Of a stretch of 19,847 bases of DNA, positions 14,340 through 19,847 are shown in pieces. Source of the DNA: Geobacter sp. (GTDB taxonomy: Bacteria; Desulfobacterota; Desulfuromonadia; Geobacterales; Geobacteraceae). Each line of letters begins with the position of its first letter. The stretch's first letter is position 1. The notes under the pieces are model-generated. The model was not told the DNA's origin, did not search any database, and worked only from the letters and a program-made list of their open reading frames with translations. The stretch spans positions 1 to 19,847 of the forward strand of contig DNRQ01000045.1 of assembly GCA_003499925.1 (NCBI GenBank). The letters are read 5' to 3'. The translations under genes were made by a program, and so were the position numbers.

Positions 14340-14864
14340 ATGCGACACAAGATCACCAGAAAGCAGTACAATTCCAAACTCTGCTTTGTCTGCGGCCTGC
14401 GAAACGGCTCCGGGCTTAACGCCTCCTTTTATGAGACGGAAAAGGGGGAGCTGATCGCGACCTTTGTGCCGAGGCAGGAGCACCAAAGCTATCCCGGGCG
14501 GCTGCACGGGGGAATTGCGTCGACCATCCTGGACGAGACCATCGGCAGGGCCATTCTGGCCGGCAATGAGAAGGAGATCTGGGGGTTGACGGTCGAGTTG
14601 AACCTGATCTACAAGAGACCGATCCCGCTCGGGGTGGAACTGAAGGTGGTGGCGAGGATTACCGAGGAAAACAGCCGTTTTTTCCACGGGACCGGGGAGA
14701 TCATCCTTCCCGACGGGGAGGTCGCCGTCACCGCGCGTGGCAAGTACATGAAAGCGCCGCTCGAGAAGATTGCGGATTTTGATCGGGTGGAAAACGAATG
14801 GACCGTGGTGCACAACGAGGGCGACCCGGAGAGCATCGAGATCCCGGGCCAAGGGGAAGACTAG
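14340..14864 (+). CDS. PaaI-type hotdog-fold thioesterase
   Basis: A 174-aa cytoplasmic protein of the hotdog acyl-CoA thioesterase superfamily (PaaI-like), which hydrolyses acyl-CoA thioesters; the substrate is unknown. The N-terminus carries a CFVCG pair (Cys15, Cys18), often seen in this subgroup. The catalytic-type helix motif LHGGIASTILDETIG covers 55-69, with Asp65/Glu66 as candidate active-site acids. The hotdog strands WGLTVELNLIYKRPIPLG and ELKVVARI follow. I chose the ATG at 14340, preceded by GGGAGGG, because MRHKITRKQYNSKLCFVCG fits the family. An alternative in-frame ATG at 14295 lies inside the last 27-bp repeat, with GGAG 4 nt before it, and would add 15 repeat-derived residues. 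The acidic C-terminal tail of about 25 residues is probably disordered. Confidence 0.87.
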   Translation: MRHKITRKQYNSKLCFVCGLRNGSGLNASFYETEKGELIATFVPRQEHQSYPGRLHGGIASTILDETIGRAILAGNEKEIWGLTVELNLIYKRPIPLGVELKVVARITEENSRFFHGTGEIILPDGEVAVTARGKYMKAPLEKIADFDRVENEWTVVHNEGDPESIEIPGQGED

Positions 14865-14886
14865 ATTCTGACCCTCGCCTAATACT

Positions 14887-14988
14887 CCTCCCCCAGGAGG
14901 GGGGAGGTCGGGAGGGGGGAACGCCGGCGACTTCTTGCGAAGAACTGGCATAGTTCCCCCACCCTAACCCTCCCCCTCCGGGGGAGGG
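14887..14988. repeat. G/C-rich long imperfect inverted repeat
   Basis: A left arm rich in AGGAGGGGGGAGG motifs (14887-14921) and a right arm TTCCCCCACCCTAACCC... (14954-14988) are imperfect reverse complements. Each arm also holds its own small hairpin (CTCCCCC-AGG-AGGGGGG; CCCTCCCCC-TCC-GGGGGAGGG). A TTCTT/AAGAA hairpin sits in the centre (14932-14944). It lies between two convergent genes and could act as a bidirectional transcription end, but there is no T-run. It looks like a member of a dispersed repeat family. Confidence 0.8.
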
Positions 14989-15056
14989 AACTAGCGGATT
15001 TGTATAACCCTCCGACTCCATCTCCTGTCTCTCGCTCCTGTGGCAGGACTTTCAGG

Positions 15057-15830
15057 CTAATTCCCGAGATACGGCTTCAGCACCTCAAGCGAGCTTTCCA
15101 GGTGCGCCCTGCTGTGCGCCTCGATGGTGTACGCCGCGTCAGGCGCGTGGCGCTCCATCAGACTGAAGAACTGCTCGAAATCTATCGCGCCCTCGCCCGG
15201 GGGGGCATGATCGTCACGGGTTCCGCTGTTGTCGTGAATATGAACCTCGGCGATCCAGCCGCCCAGGGCCTCGAACCACTGCTCCATTCCCACCTTCCGG
15301 AAAAGATTCCAGTGCCCCACGTCGAAGCAGTGCCTGAATTGCGGGTCATCCACTGCCTCAAAGAGCGCCTTGAGCGTCGAAGGCTCCTCTTCGAAAATAT
15401 TCTCCACCGCAATGACGGTACCGCTCCCCCTGACGCGATCGAGCACCCTCCGCCAGGCGACCACGCTCAAATCAAGCCACAGGTTGGTCGCCTCGCCGTA
15501 ACGCCACCGGTCGAAGCCCGGATGAAACACCATCACCTCCGGCCTCAGAATTTCCGCCGCATCCAGTACCTGCTCGAATCGATGCATGGTTGCGTCCCTG
15601 AGCAGCCTCTCCAGCGAGCCGGGATTGAGATCCATGAAGGGGGAGTGGATGGTGCAGGAGAGGCCCTCCCCCCTCAGCACCCCCGCCGTCGCGGCGAGTT
15701 CCGCCGGATCCAGGGCATCGAGCGCCTCCCCGGAGAGGAAGATCTCCGGGTTTACGCGCCGCTCCAGGATGAAGGGGAGATGTGCCTGCATCTGCAGATA
15801 CGGTACATGGGCAAAGAGTCGCTTCCGCAT
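15057..15830 (-). CDS. Sugar phosphate isomerase/epimerase-like TIM-barrel protein
   Basis: A 257-aa protein of the xylose-isomerase-like/AP-endonuclease-2 TIM-barrel superfamily, with metal-dependent sugar isomerase, epimerase or endonuclease members. The metal-ligand pattern at the barrel-strand ends is visible: His62 (CTIHSP), His103 (VFHPG), Glu143 (AVENIFEEE), Asp170 and His173 (CFDVGHWN), His198 (EVHIHDN) and Glu237 (YTIEAHS). The DVGH and HIHDN motifs favour a sugar isomerase/epimerase over endonuclease IV. The substrate is unknown. The ATG at 15830 is preferred over the longer frame from 15881 because GGAG lies 6 nt upstream and the extension has no family character. The gene is divergent from a GntR/FCD regulator (153-nt gap), a common regulator-target layout, with its own candidate promoter at 15860-15888. 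Confidence 0.85.
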   Translation of the reverse strand: MRKRLFAHVPYLQMQAHLPFILERRVNPEIFLSGEALDALDPAELAATAGVLRGEGLSCTIHSPFMDLNPGSLERLLRDATMHRFEQVLDAAEILRPEVMVFHPGFDRWRYGEATNLWLDLSVVAWRRVLDRVRGSGTVIAVENIFEEEPSTLKALFEAVDDPQFRHCFDVGHWNLFRKVGMEQWFEALGGWIAEVHIHDNSGTRDDHAPPGEGAIDFEQFFSLMERHAPDAAYTIEAHSRAHLESSLEVLKPYLGN

Positions 15831-15859
15831 TAATTCTCCGTGTTTGGGTTCAGGCTGCA

Positions 15860-15888
15860 AAGATACAGTCGCACAAAACAAATTTCAA
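15860..15888 (-). promoter_or_regulatory. Candidate promoter of the TIM-barrel gene
   Basis: On the minus strand TTGAAA (15888-15883, 5 of 6), a 17-nt spacer and TATCTT (15865-15860, 4 of 6) lie 30 nt upstream of the chosen start. Confidence 0.5.
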
Positions 15889-15930
15889 GATCCTTTTTTA
15901 GCGAAATTGCCTGAAGATACAGCGAAGTTC

Positions 15931-15958
15931 TTGACAATTTATGGATACTGTATACAAT
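15931..15958 (+). promoter_or_regulatory. Strong sigma-70 type promoter of the gntR gene
   Basis: A perfect TTGACA (15931-15936), a 16-nt spacer and TACAAT (15953-15958, 5 of 6) lie 25 nt before the regulator's ATG. The -10 box is embedded in a palindrome (15948-15962), so occupation of the palindrome would block it. Confidence 0.65.
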
Positions 15959-15962
15959 ACAG
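15948..15962. promoter_or_regulatory. Candidate GntR operator overlapping the -10 box
   Basis: CTGTAT-ACA-ATACAG is a perfect 6-bp inverted repeat with a 3-nt centre, and it contains the self-complementary 8-mer TGTATACA (15949-15956). Many FadR/FCD-type GntR proteins bind short palindromes of the TTGTATACAA kind. Its place on the -10 box points to negative autoregulation, and it could also affect the divergent TIM-barrel gene 118 nt away. Confidence 0.55.
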
Positions 15963-15983
15963 CCCCATCATGGGGGACACAGA

Positions 15984-16676
15984 ATGAAGAAGAATGTGGA
16001 GAAGCACCTAACCCTCAGAGAACGGATACTTGAGACGATACGCGACGCCATCATGTCCGGTGCCCTAAAGCCCGGAGAGAAGGTAGCCGAGCCCGAGTTG
16101 GCCGCGCGTTTCGGCATCAGCCGCACCCCGATCCGCGAAGCTTTCCGCCAGCTGGAGTCCGAGGGGTATCTTTCGGTGGTACCGCGCAAAGGGGCGCTGG
16201 TCGCATCGTTCTCTGCAAAGGATGTGGAAGAGTTCTACGCCATCAAGAGCATTCTGGAAGGTTACGCCGCCCGCAAGGCTTGCAGCCTGCTCAGCACCCG
16301 TGAAATCAACAAGCTGGAAGGGATCAACGAGAAGCTGCGGGAGATCGCCGTAGAAGGCGATGTCCGTCACTTCTTCAAGGTGCACAACAACTTTCATGAC
16401 CTGTTCATCAGGGGAGCCGGCAACGACAAGCTGCACGATATGATCGCCGCCCTCTTGAAGAAGTTCCAGCGCCTGCGTCTCGCTTCGCTCAGCAAACCTG
16501 GGAGAATGGAGATCTCGGTGGAGGAGCACGAGAAGATCATCGAGGCCTTCCGGAACCGGGACGCCATTCTGGCCGAGATGCTGGTGCAAAAGAACGCGGA
16601 GTACGGCGGGAAGGTGTTGATCGACGAGGAACCGGCCTCCGCCAAGCTTTCATCCTACCCGGACATGGATCTCTAA
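15984..16676 (+). CDS. GntR-family (FadR/FCD) transcription regulator
   Basis: A 230-aa DNA-binding regulator. Residues 8-75 form the GntR winged helix-turn-helix (LRERILETIRDAIMSGALKPG, ELAARFGISRTPIREAFRQLE, GYLSVVPRKGALVA). Residues 82-210 form the all-helical FCD ligand-binding domain. His134/His138 in KVHNNFHDLF and His182 in EEHEKIIEAFRNRD fit the metal-ligand positions of FCD proteins, but the last histidine usually found near the C-terminal helix appears as Lys/Asn (VQKNAEY), so metal binding is uncertain. The ATG at 15984 has GGGGGA about 6 nt upstream. The gene is divergent from the TIM-barrel gene, its most likely target, and carries an operator-like palindrome in its own promoter. 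The effector is unknown; organic acids are typical for the subfamily. Confidence 0.92.
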   Translation: MKKNVEKHLTLRERILETIRDAIMSGALKPGEKVAEPELAARFGISRTPIREAFRQLESEGYLSVVPRKGALVASFSAKDVEEFYAIKSILEGYAARKACSLLSTREINKLEGINEKLREIAVEGDVRHFFKVHNNFHDLFIRGAGNDKLHDMIAALLKKFQRLRLASLSKPGRMEISVEEHEKIIEAFRNRDAILAEMLVQKNAEYGGKVLIDEEPASAKLSSYPDMDL

Positions 16677-16926
16677 GCTGACAGTCGGCCCTTCCGGGAG
16701 CTTGTTTCAAAACCGATACTCTCACCTTGCCCAGTTGAGCCGGAACCTGGTCCCGGCGGACCTGTCTTCGGCCCCTAAGCAGTGCCTCGCCTCCACACAT
16801 TTCACTTTTTTTAACTTGCCCTCGCCCTTACTTGGTCCGGAAATCCTGCGAAAGTTCCGTTTTTCTTTGCCTCCGTGTCGACTTTGCGCTAAATTCGCTC
16901 CTTCTATTTAAAATTGAGGAGGCGCC

Positions 16927-18321
16927 GTGCAACAGCTGAAGATGATCCCGAAAGTAGACAGGGTTCTCGAATGGGAGGCGGTGCGGCTGCTGCTGGCCGG
17001 CCACCCCAGGACGCTGTTGCTGAAAGCGGTCCGTTCCGTACTGGATAGAGTCCGGGGCGCCGCCCTTGCCCGACGCCTTGACGAGGCAGACTTCTCCGAA
17101 TCGACCCTCTGTGCCGAGATCGCCCGGGAAGTCGCCTGCCTCAGCAGGCCCAGCCTGAAAAGGGTGATCAACGGCTCCGGCATCGTCATCCACACCAACC
17201 TCGGCCGCTCGATCCTCCCCGAAGCCGCCAGGGAGCCGCTCAGCACCATCGCCTTCTCGTATTCCAACCTCGAGTTCGATCTGGAGGGCGGAGTTCGCGG
17301 CAGCCGCTACAGCCACGTGGAATCGCTGATCTGCGAGCTGACCGGAGCCGAGGCCGCTATAGTCGTGAACAACAACGCCGCAGCGGTGCTGCTCTGCCTG
17401 AGCGCGCTTGCGGCCGGGCGCGAGGCCGTGGTCTCCCGCGGCGAGCTGGTCGAGATCGGCGGCTCGTTCCGGATCCCGGACGTGATGCGGCTCTCCGGGG
17501 TGACGCTCAGGGAGGTCGGCACCACCAACCGGACCCACGCCAGGGATTACAGCGACGCCGTCACTACCGGGACGGCGCTCTTTCTCAAGGTGCATTGCAG
17601 CAACTTCGCGGTGCTAGGCTTCACCGCCGAGGTGAGCGCCTCCGAACTGGTTGCCCTTGGTGCCGCAGCCGGCGTGCCGGTGCTGGCCGACATGGGCAGC
17701 GGCAACCTGGTCGACCTCTCCGCCCACCTGCCGTGCGCGGAGCCGACGGTGCAGGAGTTCGTCCGCGCCGGCGTCGACGTTATCACCTTCAGCGGCGACA
17801 AGCTGCTGGGCGGACCTCAAGCCGGCCTGATCGTCGGGAAGAAGTCGTTCATCGAGCCGATGAAGAAGCATCCGCTTCTGCGCGCCCTGAGGATGGACAA
17901 GCTGACGCTGGCCGCCCTGGAGGCGACGCTCGGGCTGTACCGGGACGAGAGGATCGCCCTTAATGAAGTACCGACGCTGAGGATGCTCACCGCCCCCTAT
18001 GCGGAGCTTGCCGCCCGTGCCAAACGGATCGCCCGGCAGTTGCGCCGCCGCACCCCCGAGGCTGTTTCCTTCAAGGTTTCGGAAGGGTTCTCCCAGGCCG
18101 GGGGGGGTACGCTGCCGCTGTTGAACCTGCCGACCCTGCTGATCGAGGTTGCCGTTGCCGGGCTCTCTCCCAACGAGGTCGAGTCCCGACTAAGGAAGGC
18201 AGAAGTTCCCGTCATCGGCAGGATCTCCAGGGGCGCCTTCCTGCTCGATCCCCGTACCATATTGGATCGGGACCTTGACGATCTCGCCACAGCGCTTGCT
18301 GCTCTGGGGAGTGCTGGCTGA
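16927..18321 (+). CDS. selA: L-seryl-tRNA(Sec) selenium transferase
   Basis: SelA is a PLP-dependent enzyme that converts seryl-tRNA(Sec) to selenocysteyl-tRNA(Sec) with selenophosphate, needed for inserting selenocysteine at UGA codons. The 464-aa product has normal length. Visible are the family motif INGSGIVIHTNLGRS (81-95), the cofactor-region NNNAAAVLL (148-156), ADMGSGNLVDL (254-264) and the PLP-binding Lys292 in FSGDKLLGGPQAG. The start is a GTG at 16927 with a strong GAGGAGG at 16916-16922 (4-nt spacing). The 250 nt between the GntR gene and selA hold a small GGTCC/GGACC hairpin (16749-16762) but no convincing promoter or terminator. selB, the usual partner, is not adjacent. The gene implies that the organism makes selenoproteins; none is obvious in this window. 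Confidence 0.96.
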   Translation: MQQLKMIPKVDRVLEWEAVRLLLAGHPRTLLLKAVRSVLDRVRGAALARRLDEADFSESTLCAEIAREVACLSRPSLKRVINGSGIVIHTNLGRSILPEAAREPLSTIAFSYSNLEFDLEGGVRGSRYSHVESLICELTGAEAAIVVNNNAAAVLLCLSALAAGREAVVSRGELVEIGGSFRIPDVMRLSGVTLREVGTTNRTHARDYSDAVTTGTALFLKVHCSNFAVLGFTAEVSASELVALGAAAGVPVLADMGSGNLVDLSAHLPCAEPTVQEFVRAGVDVITFSGDKLLGGPQAGLIVGKKSFIEPMKKHPLLRALRMDKLTLAALEATLGLYRDERIALNEVPTLRMLTAPYAELAARAKRIARQLRRRTPEAVSFKVSEGFSQAGGGTLPLLNLPTLLIEVAVAGLSPNEVESRLRKAEVPVIGRISRGAFLLDPRTILDRDLDDLATALAALGSAG

Positions 18322-18426
18322 CCCTGGAAATCTCAACTTGCCCGCCTTTGTCGAAGGGGAGTAAAATTCCTGCAAAGGAGCTTGAGGTACTTGATAGATT
18401 TTAGTGGTTTTTTCGGAGCGTCGCTG

Positions 18427-18432
18427 TATAAT
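18427..18432 (+). promoter_or_regulatory. Consensus -10 box before ispD
   Basis: A perfect TATAAT lies 55 nt before the ispD start in the selA-ispD gap. The -35 region at the right distance (TGGTTT at 18405-18410, 16-nt spacing) is poor, so the promoter may depend on an activator or may be weak. Confidence 0.4.
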
Positions 18433-18486
18433 TCACCGATTTTTGCACAACTCTTTGCATAGCCAATGGGTTGACGAGGTCTTCCG

Positions 18487-19191
18487 TTGAATAAGATTTA
18501 CGCGCTGATCCCTGCAGCAGGTATGGGAAAGAGAATGGGTGCCGGCTCCAACAAGCAGTACCTCCTCTTGGACGGGGTGCCGATCCTTGCCCACACGCTC
18601 AGGCTCTTCGAACAGGCGCCCTTCATCGCGGGGATCTACCTGATCACGCCGGAGCAGGAGATCCCGTTTTGCCGCAGCGAGGTGGTGGAGCGTTACGGCT
18701 TCTCCAAGGTGCGGGGAGTCGTGGCCGGAGGTGCGGAACGCCAGTACTCGGTGCTGAACGGACTCAACGCGATGGAGGGGGTCGAGCAGGACGACCTGGT
18801 GCTGATCCACGACGGCGTGCGTCCCTTCGTGCCGATCGCGGCCCTCAGACGCGCGGCAGATGCCGCTCATGAGTTTGGCGGGGCGGTCGTTGCGGTTCCG
18901 GTCAAGGACACGGTGAAGGTCGCCCGCGACGGCATCATAACGGAGACGCCGCCGCGCGAGCAGCTCTGGCTGGCCCAGACGCCGCAGGCTTTCCGCTTCG
19001 GAGCGATCCGCGCGGCCCACGCCTTGGCTGCGGCAGACGGTTTCCTCGGCACCGACGACGCATCCCTGATGGAGCGGCAGGGGTGGCAGCTGCGCATCGT
19101 CATGGGCGACTACCGGAACATCAAGATCACCACCCCCGAGGACATGGCCCTGGCAGAGGCGTTCCTGAAGGGACAGAAAGGAAGTTCATGA
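18487..19191 (+). CDS. ispD: 2-C-methyl-D-erythritol 4-phosphate cytidylyltransferase
   Basis: IspD joins CTP and 2-C-methyl-D-erythritol 4-phosphate to make CDP-ME, the third step of the MEP isoprenoid pathway. The 234-aa product has the glycine-rich CTP site PAAGMGKRMG (9-18) with Lys15 and Lys23, the IHDGVRPFV motif, VPVKDTVK and QTPQAFRF, all family hallmarks. The start is a TTG at 18487 with GAGGT 6 nt upstream; the first in-frame ATG would remove the nucleotide-binding loop. Its stop overlaps the ispF start by 4 nt (ATGA), so the two are translationally coupled. Confidence 0.96.
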   Translation: MNKIYALIPAAGMGKRMGAGSNKQYLLLDGVPILAHTLRLFEQAPFIAGIYLITPEQEIPFCRSEVVERYGFSKVRGVVAGGAERQYSVLNGLNAMEGVEQDDLVLIHDGVRPFVPIAALRRAADAAHEFGGAVVAVPVKDTVKVARDGIITETPPREQLWLAQTPQAFRFGAIRAAHALAAADGFLGTDDASLMERQGWQLRIVMGDYRNIKITTPEDMALAEAFLKGQKGSS

Positions 19192-19661
19192 GAATTGGAC
19201 ACGGTTACGATGTACACAGGCTGGTCGCGGGGAGAAGGCTGATCCTGGGAGGGGTCGACGTCCCGCACATCAAGGGGCTTCTCGGGCACTCGGACGCCGA
19301 CGTCCTGCTGCACGCGCTGTCGGACGCCATACTCGGCGCGCTAGGCGAGGGGGACATCGGACGCCACTTCCCGGATACCGACCCGGCCTACAAGGGCGCG
19401 GACAGCATCAAGCTGTTGCGGCAGGTGATGGATCTCGCCGACGCCAAGGGGTATCGCATCGCCAACGTGGACAGCACCATCGTGGCCCAGCGCCCCAAGC
19501 TCGCCCCCTACATCCAGCAGATGAGAGTGAACATAGCCCGCGCCCTCTCCACAGAGGAAGAGCGGGTCAACGTCAAGGCTACCACTACCGAGGAACTGGG
19601 TTTCGCCGGCCGCGGAGAAGGGATCGCCGCCTACGCGGTCGTCCTTTTGGAGCAGAAGTAG
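19188..19661 (+). CDS. ispF: 2-C-methyl-D-erythritol 2,4-cyclodiphosphate synthase
   Basis: IspF closes the cyclodiphosphate ring of CDP-ME 2-phosphate, releasing CMP, in the MEP pathway. The 157-aa length is typical. Metal ligands Asp8, His10 and His42 are present (GYDVHRL and LLHALSDA), with GHSDADV, GDIGRHFPDTDPAYKG and the C-terminal KATTTEELGFAGRGEGIAAYA. The start is the ATG at 19188, overlapping the ispD stop by 4 nt. The longer frame from 19083 only reads through ispD. glnS begins 45 nt downstream on the same strand. Confidence 0.97.
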   Translation: MRIGHGYDVHRLVAGRRLILGGVDVPHIKGLLGHSDADVLLHALSDAILGALGEGDIGRHFPDTDPAYKGADSIKLLRQVMDLADAKGYRIANVDSTIVAQRPKLAPYIQQMRVNIARALSTEEERVNVKATTTEELGFAGRGEGIAAYAVVLLEQK

Positions 19662-19706
19662 GAACAATCAACCGGAGGCGCATCCCCTCCGCATCAGGGA
19701 AAAGCC

Positions 19707-19847
19707 ATGAACAGCACAGAGCATCCGCTGCCTGAAAAGGCGAACAACTTCATCAGGAACATCGTCACCGAGGATCTCAAGAACGGCAAGCACCAAGGCG
19801 TGGTCACCCGCTTCCCGCCCGAGCCCAACGGCTATCTCCATATCGGC
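19707..19847 (+). CDS. glnS: Glutaminyl-tRNA synthetase, N-terminal start (cut by window edge)
   Basis: The first 47 residues of a class-I aminoacyl-tRNA synthetase are present. NNFIRNIVTEDLKNGKH followed by VVTRFPPEPNGYLHIG is the characteristic GlnRS opening, in which PPEPNGYLHIG contains the start of the HIGH motif; the final H falls just outside the window. The glutamyl enzyme lacks this form of the motif. The ATG at 19707 has AGGGA about 7 nt upstream. It follows ispF by 45 nt and probably belongs to the same transcript. Confidence 0.93.
   Translation, partial: MNSTEHPLPEKANNFIRNIVTEDLKNGKHQGVVTRFPPEPNGYLHIG

Overview
The window looks like a chromosomal segment from a GC-rich deltaproteobacterium of the Geobacter group (Geobacteraceae/Desulfuromonadia). 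I infer this from the protein style (DUF2062, the DUF47-Pit pair, SelA, the ispD-ispF-glnS order), from strong GGAGG ribosome binding sites with several TTG/GTG starts, and from the families of dispersed palindromes. No database was consulted. I saw no transposase, phage, CRISPR, rRNA or tRNA gene. Nearly everything is housekeeping or conserved-hypothetical.

Left part (1-4000): the 5' half of proB (proline synthesis, minus strand, cut by the window edge) lies divergent from a DUF2062 membrane protein. A minus-strand phosphate-uptake operon follows (DUF47 PhoU-like protein, then a PiT permease). Its 3' end carries a 20-bp tandem repeat and an intrinsic terminator. Divergent from it is uppP, undecaprenyl-diphosphate phosphatase.

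Middle part (4000-11740): a plus-strand cluster has radC, a cytoplasmic jelly-roll-like protein and a disulfide-reductase-like flavoprotein that has lost both redox cysteines. A probable 55-aa minus-strand gene with its own terminator comes next. Then there is a minus-strand pair: a giant AsmA/YdbH-like protein of about 1180 aa and a DUF1318 (YdbL-like) lipoprotein. This resembles the E. coli ydbH-ynbE-ydbL intermembrane lipid-transport operon, with the YnbE-like part apparently fused to the YdbL-like part. A long perfect palindrome lies just upstream.

Right part (11740-19847): a long-form glyceraldehyde-3-phosphate dehydrogenase with an extra N-terminal domain of about 130 aa (minus strand); a DUF486 membrane protein; a block of palindromes and four 27-bp tandem repeats that run straight into a hotdog thioesterase; a G/C-rich long inverted repeat; a TIM-barrel sugar-phosphate isomerase-like gene divergent from a GntR/FCD regulator whose promoter contains a palindromic operator candidate; selA; and an ispD-ispF pair (MEP isoprenoid pathway) followed by the start of glnS.

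No defence system or clearly new multi-gene machine is visible. The best leads are the YdbH plus fused YnbE/YdbL arrangement, the cysteine-less flavoprotein in the radC cluster, the GAPDH with an Arg in the cofactor-selecting position, the in-frame repeats ahead of the thioesterase, and the GntR operator.
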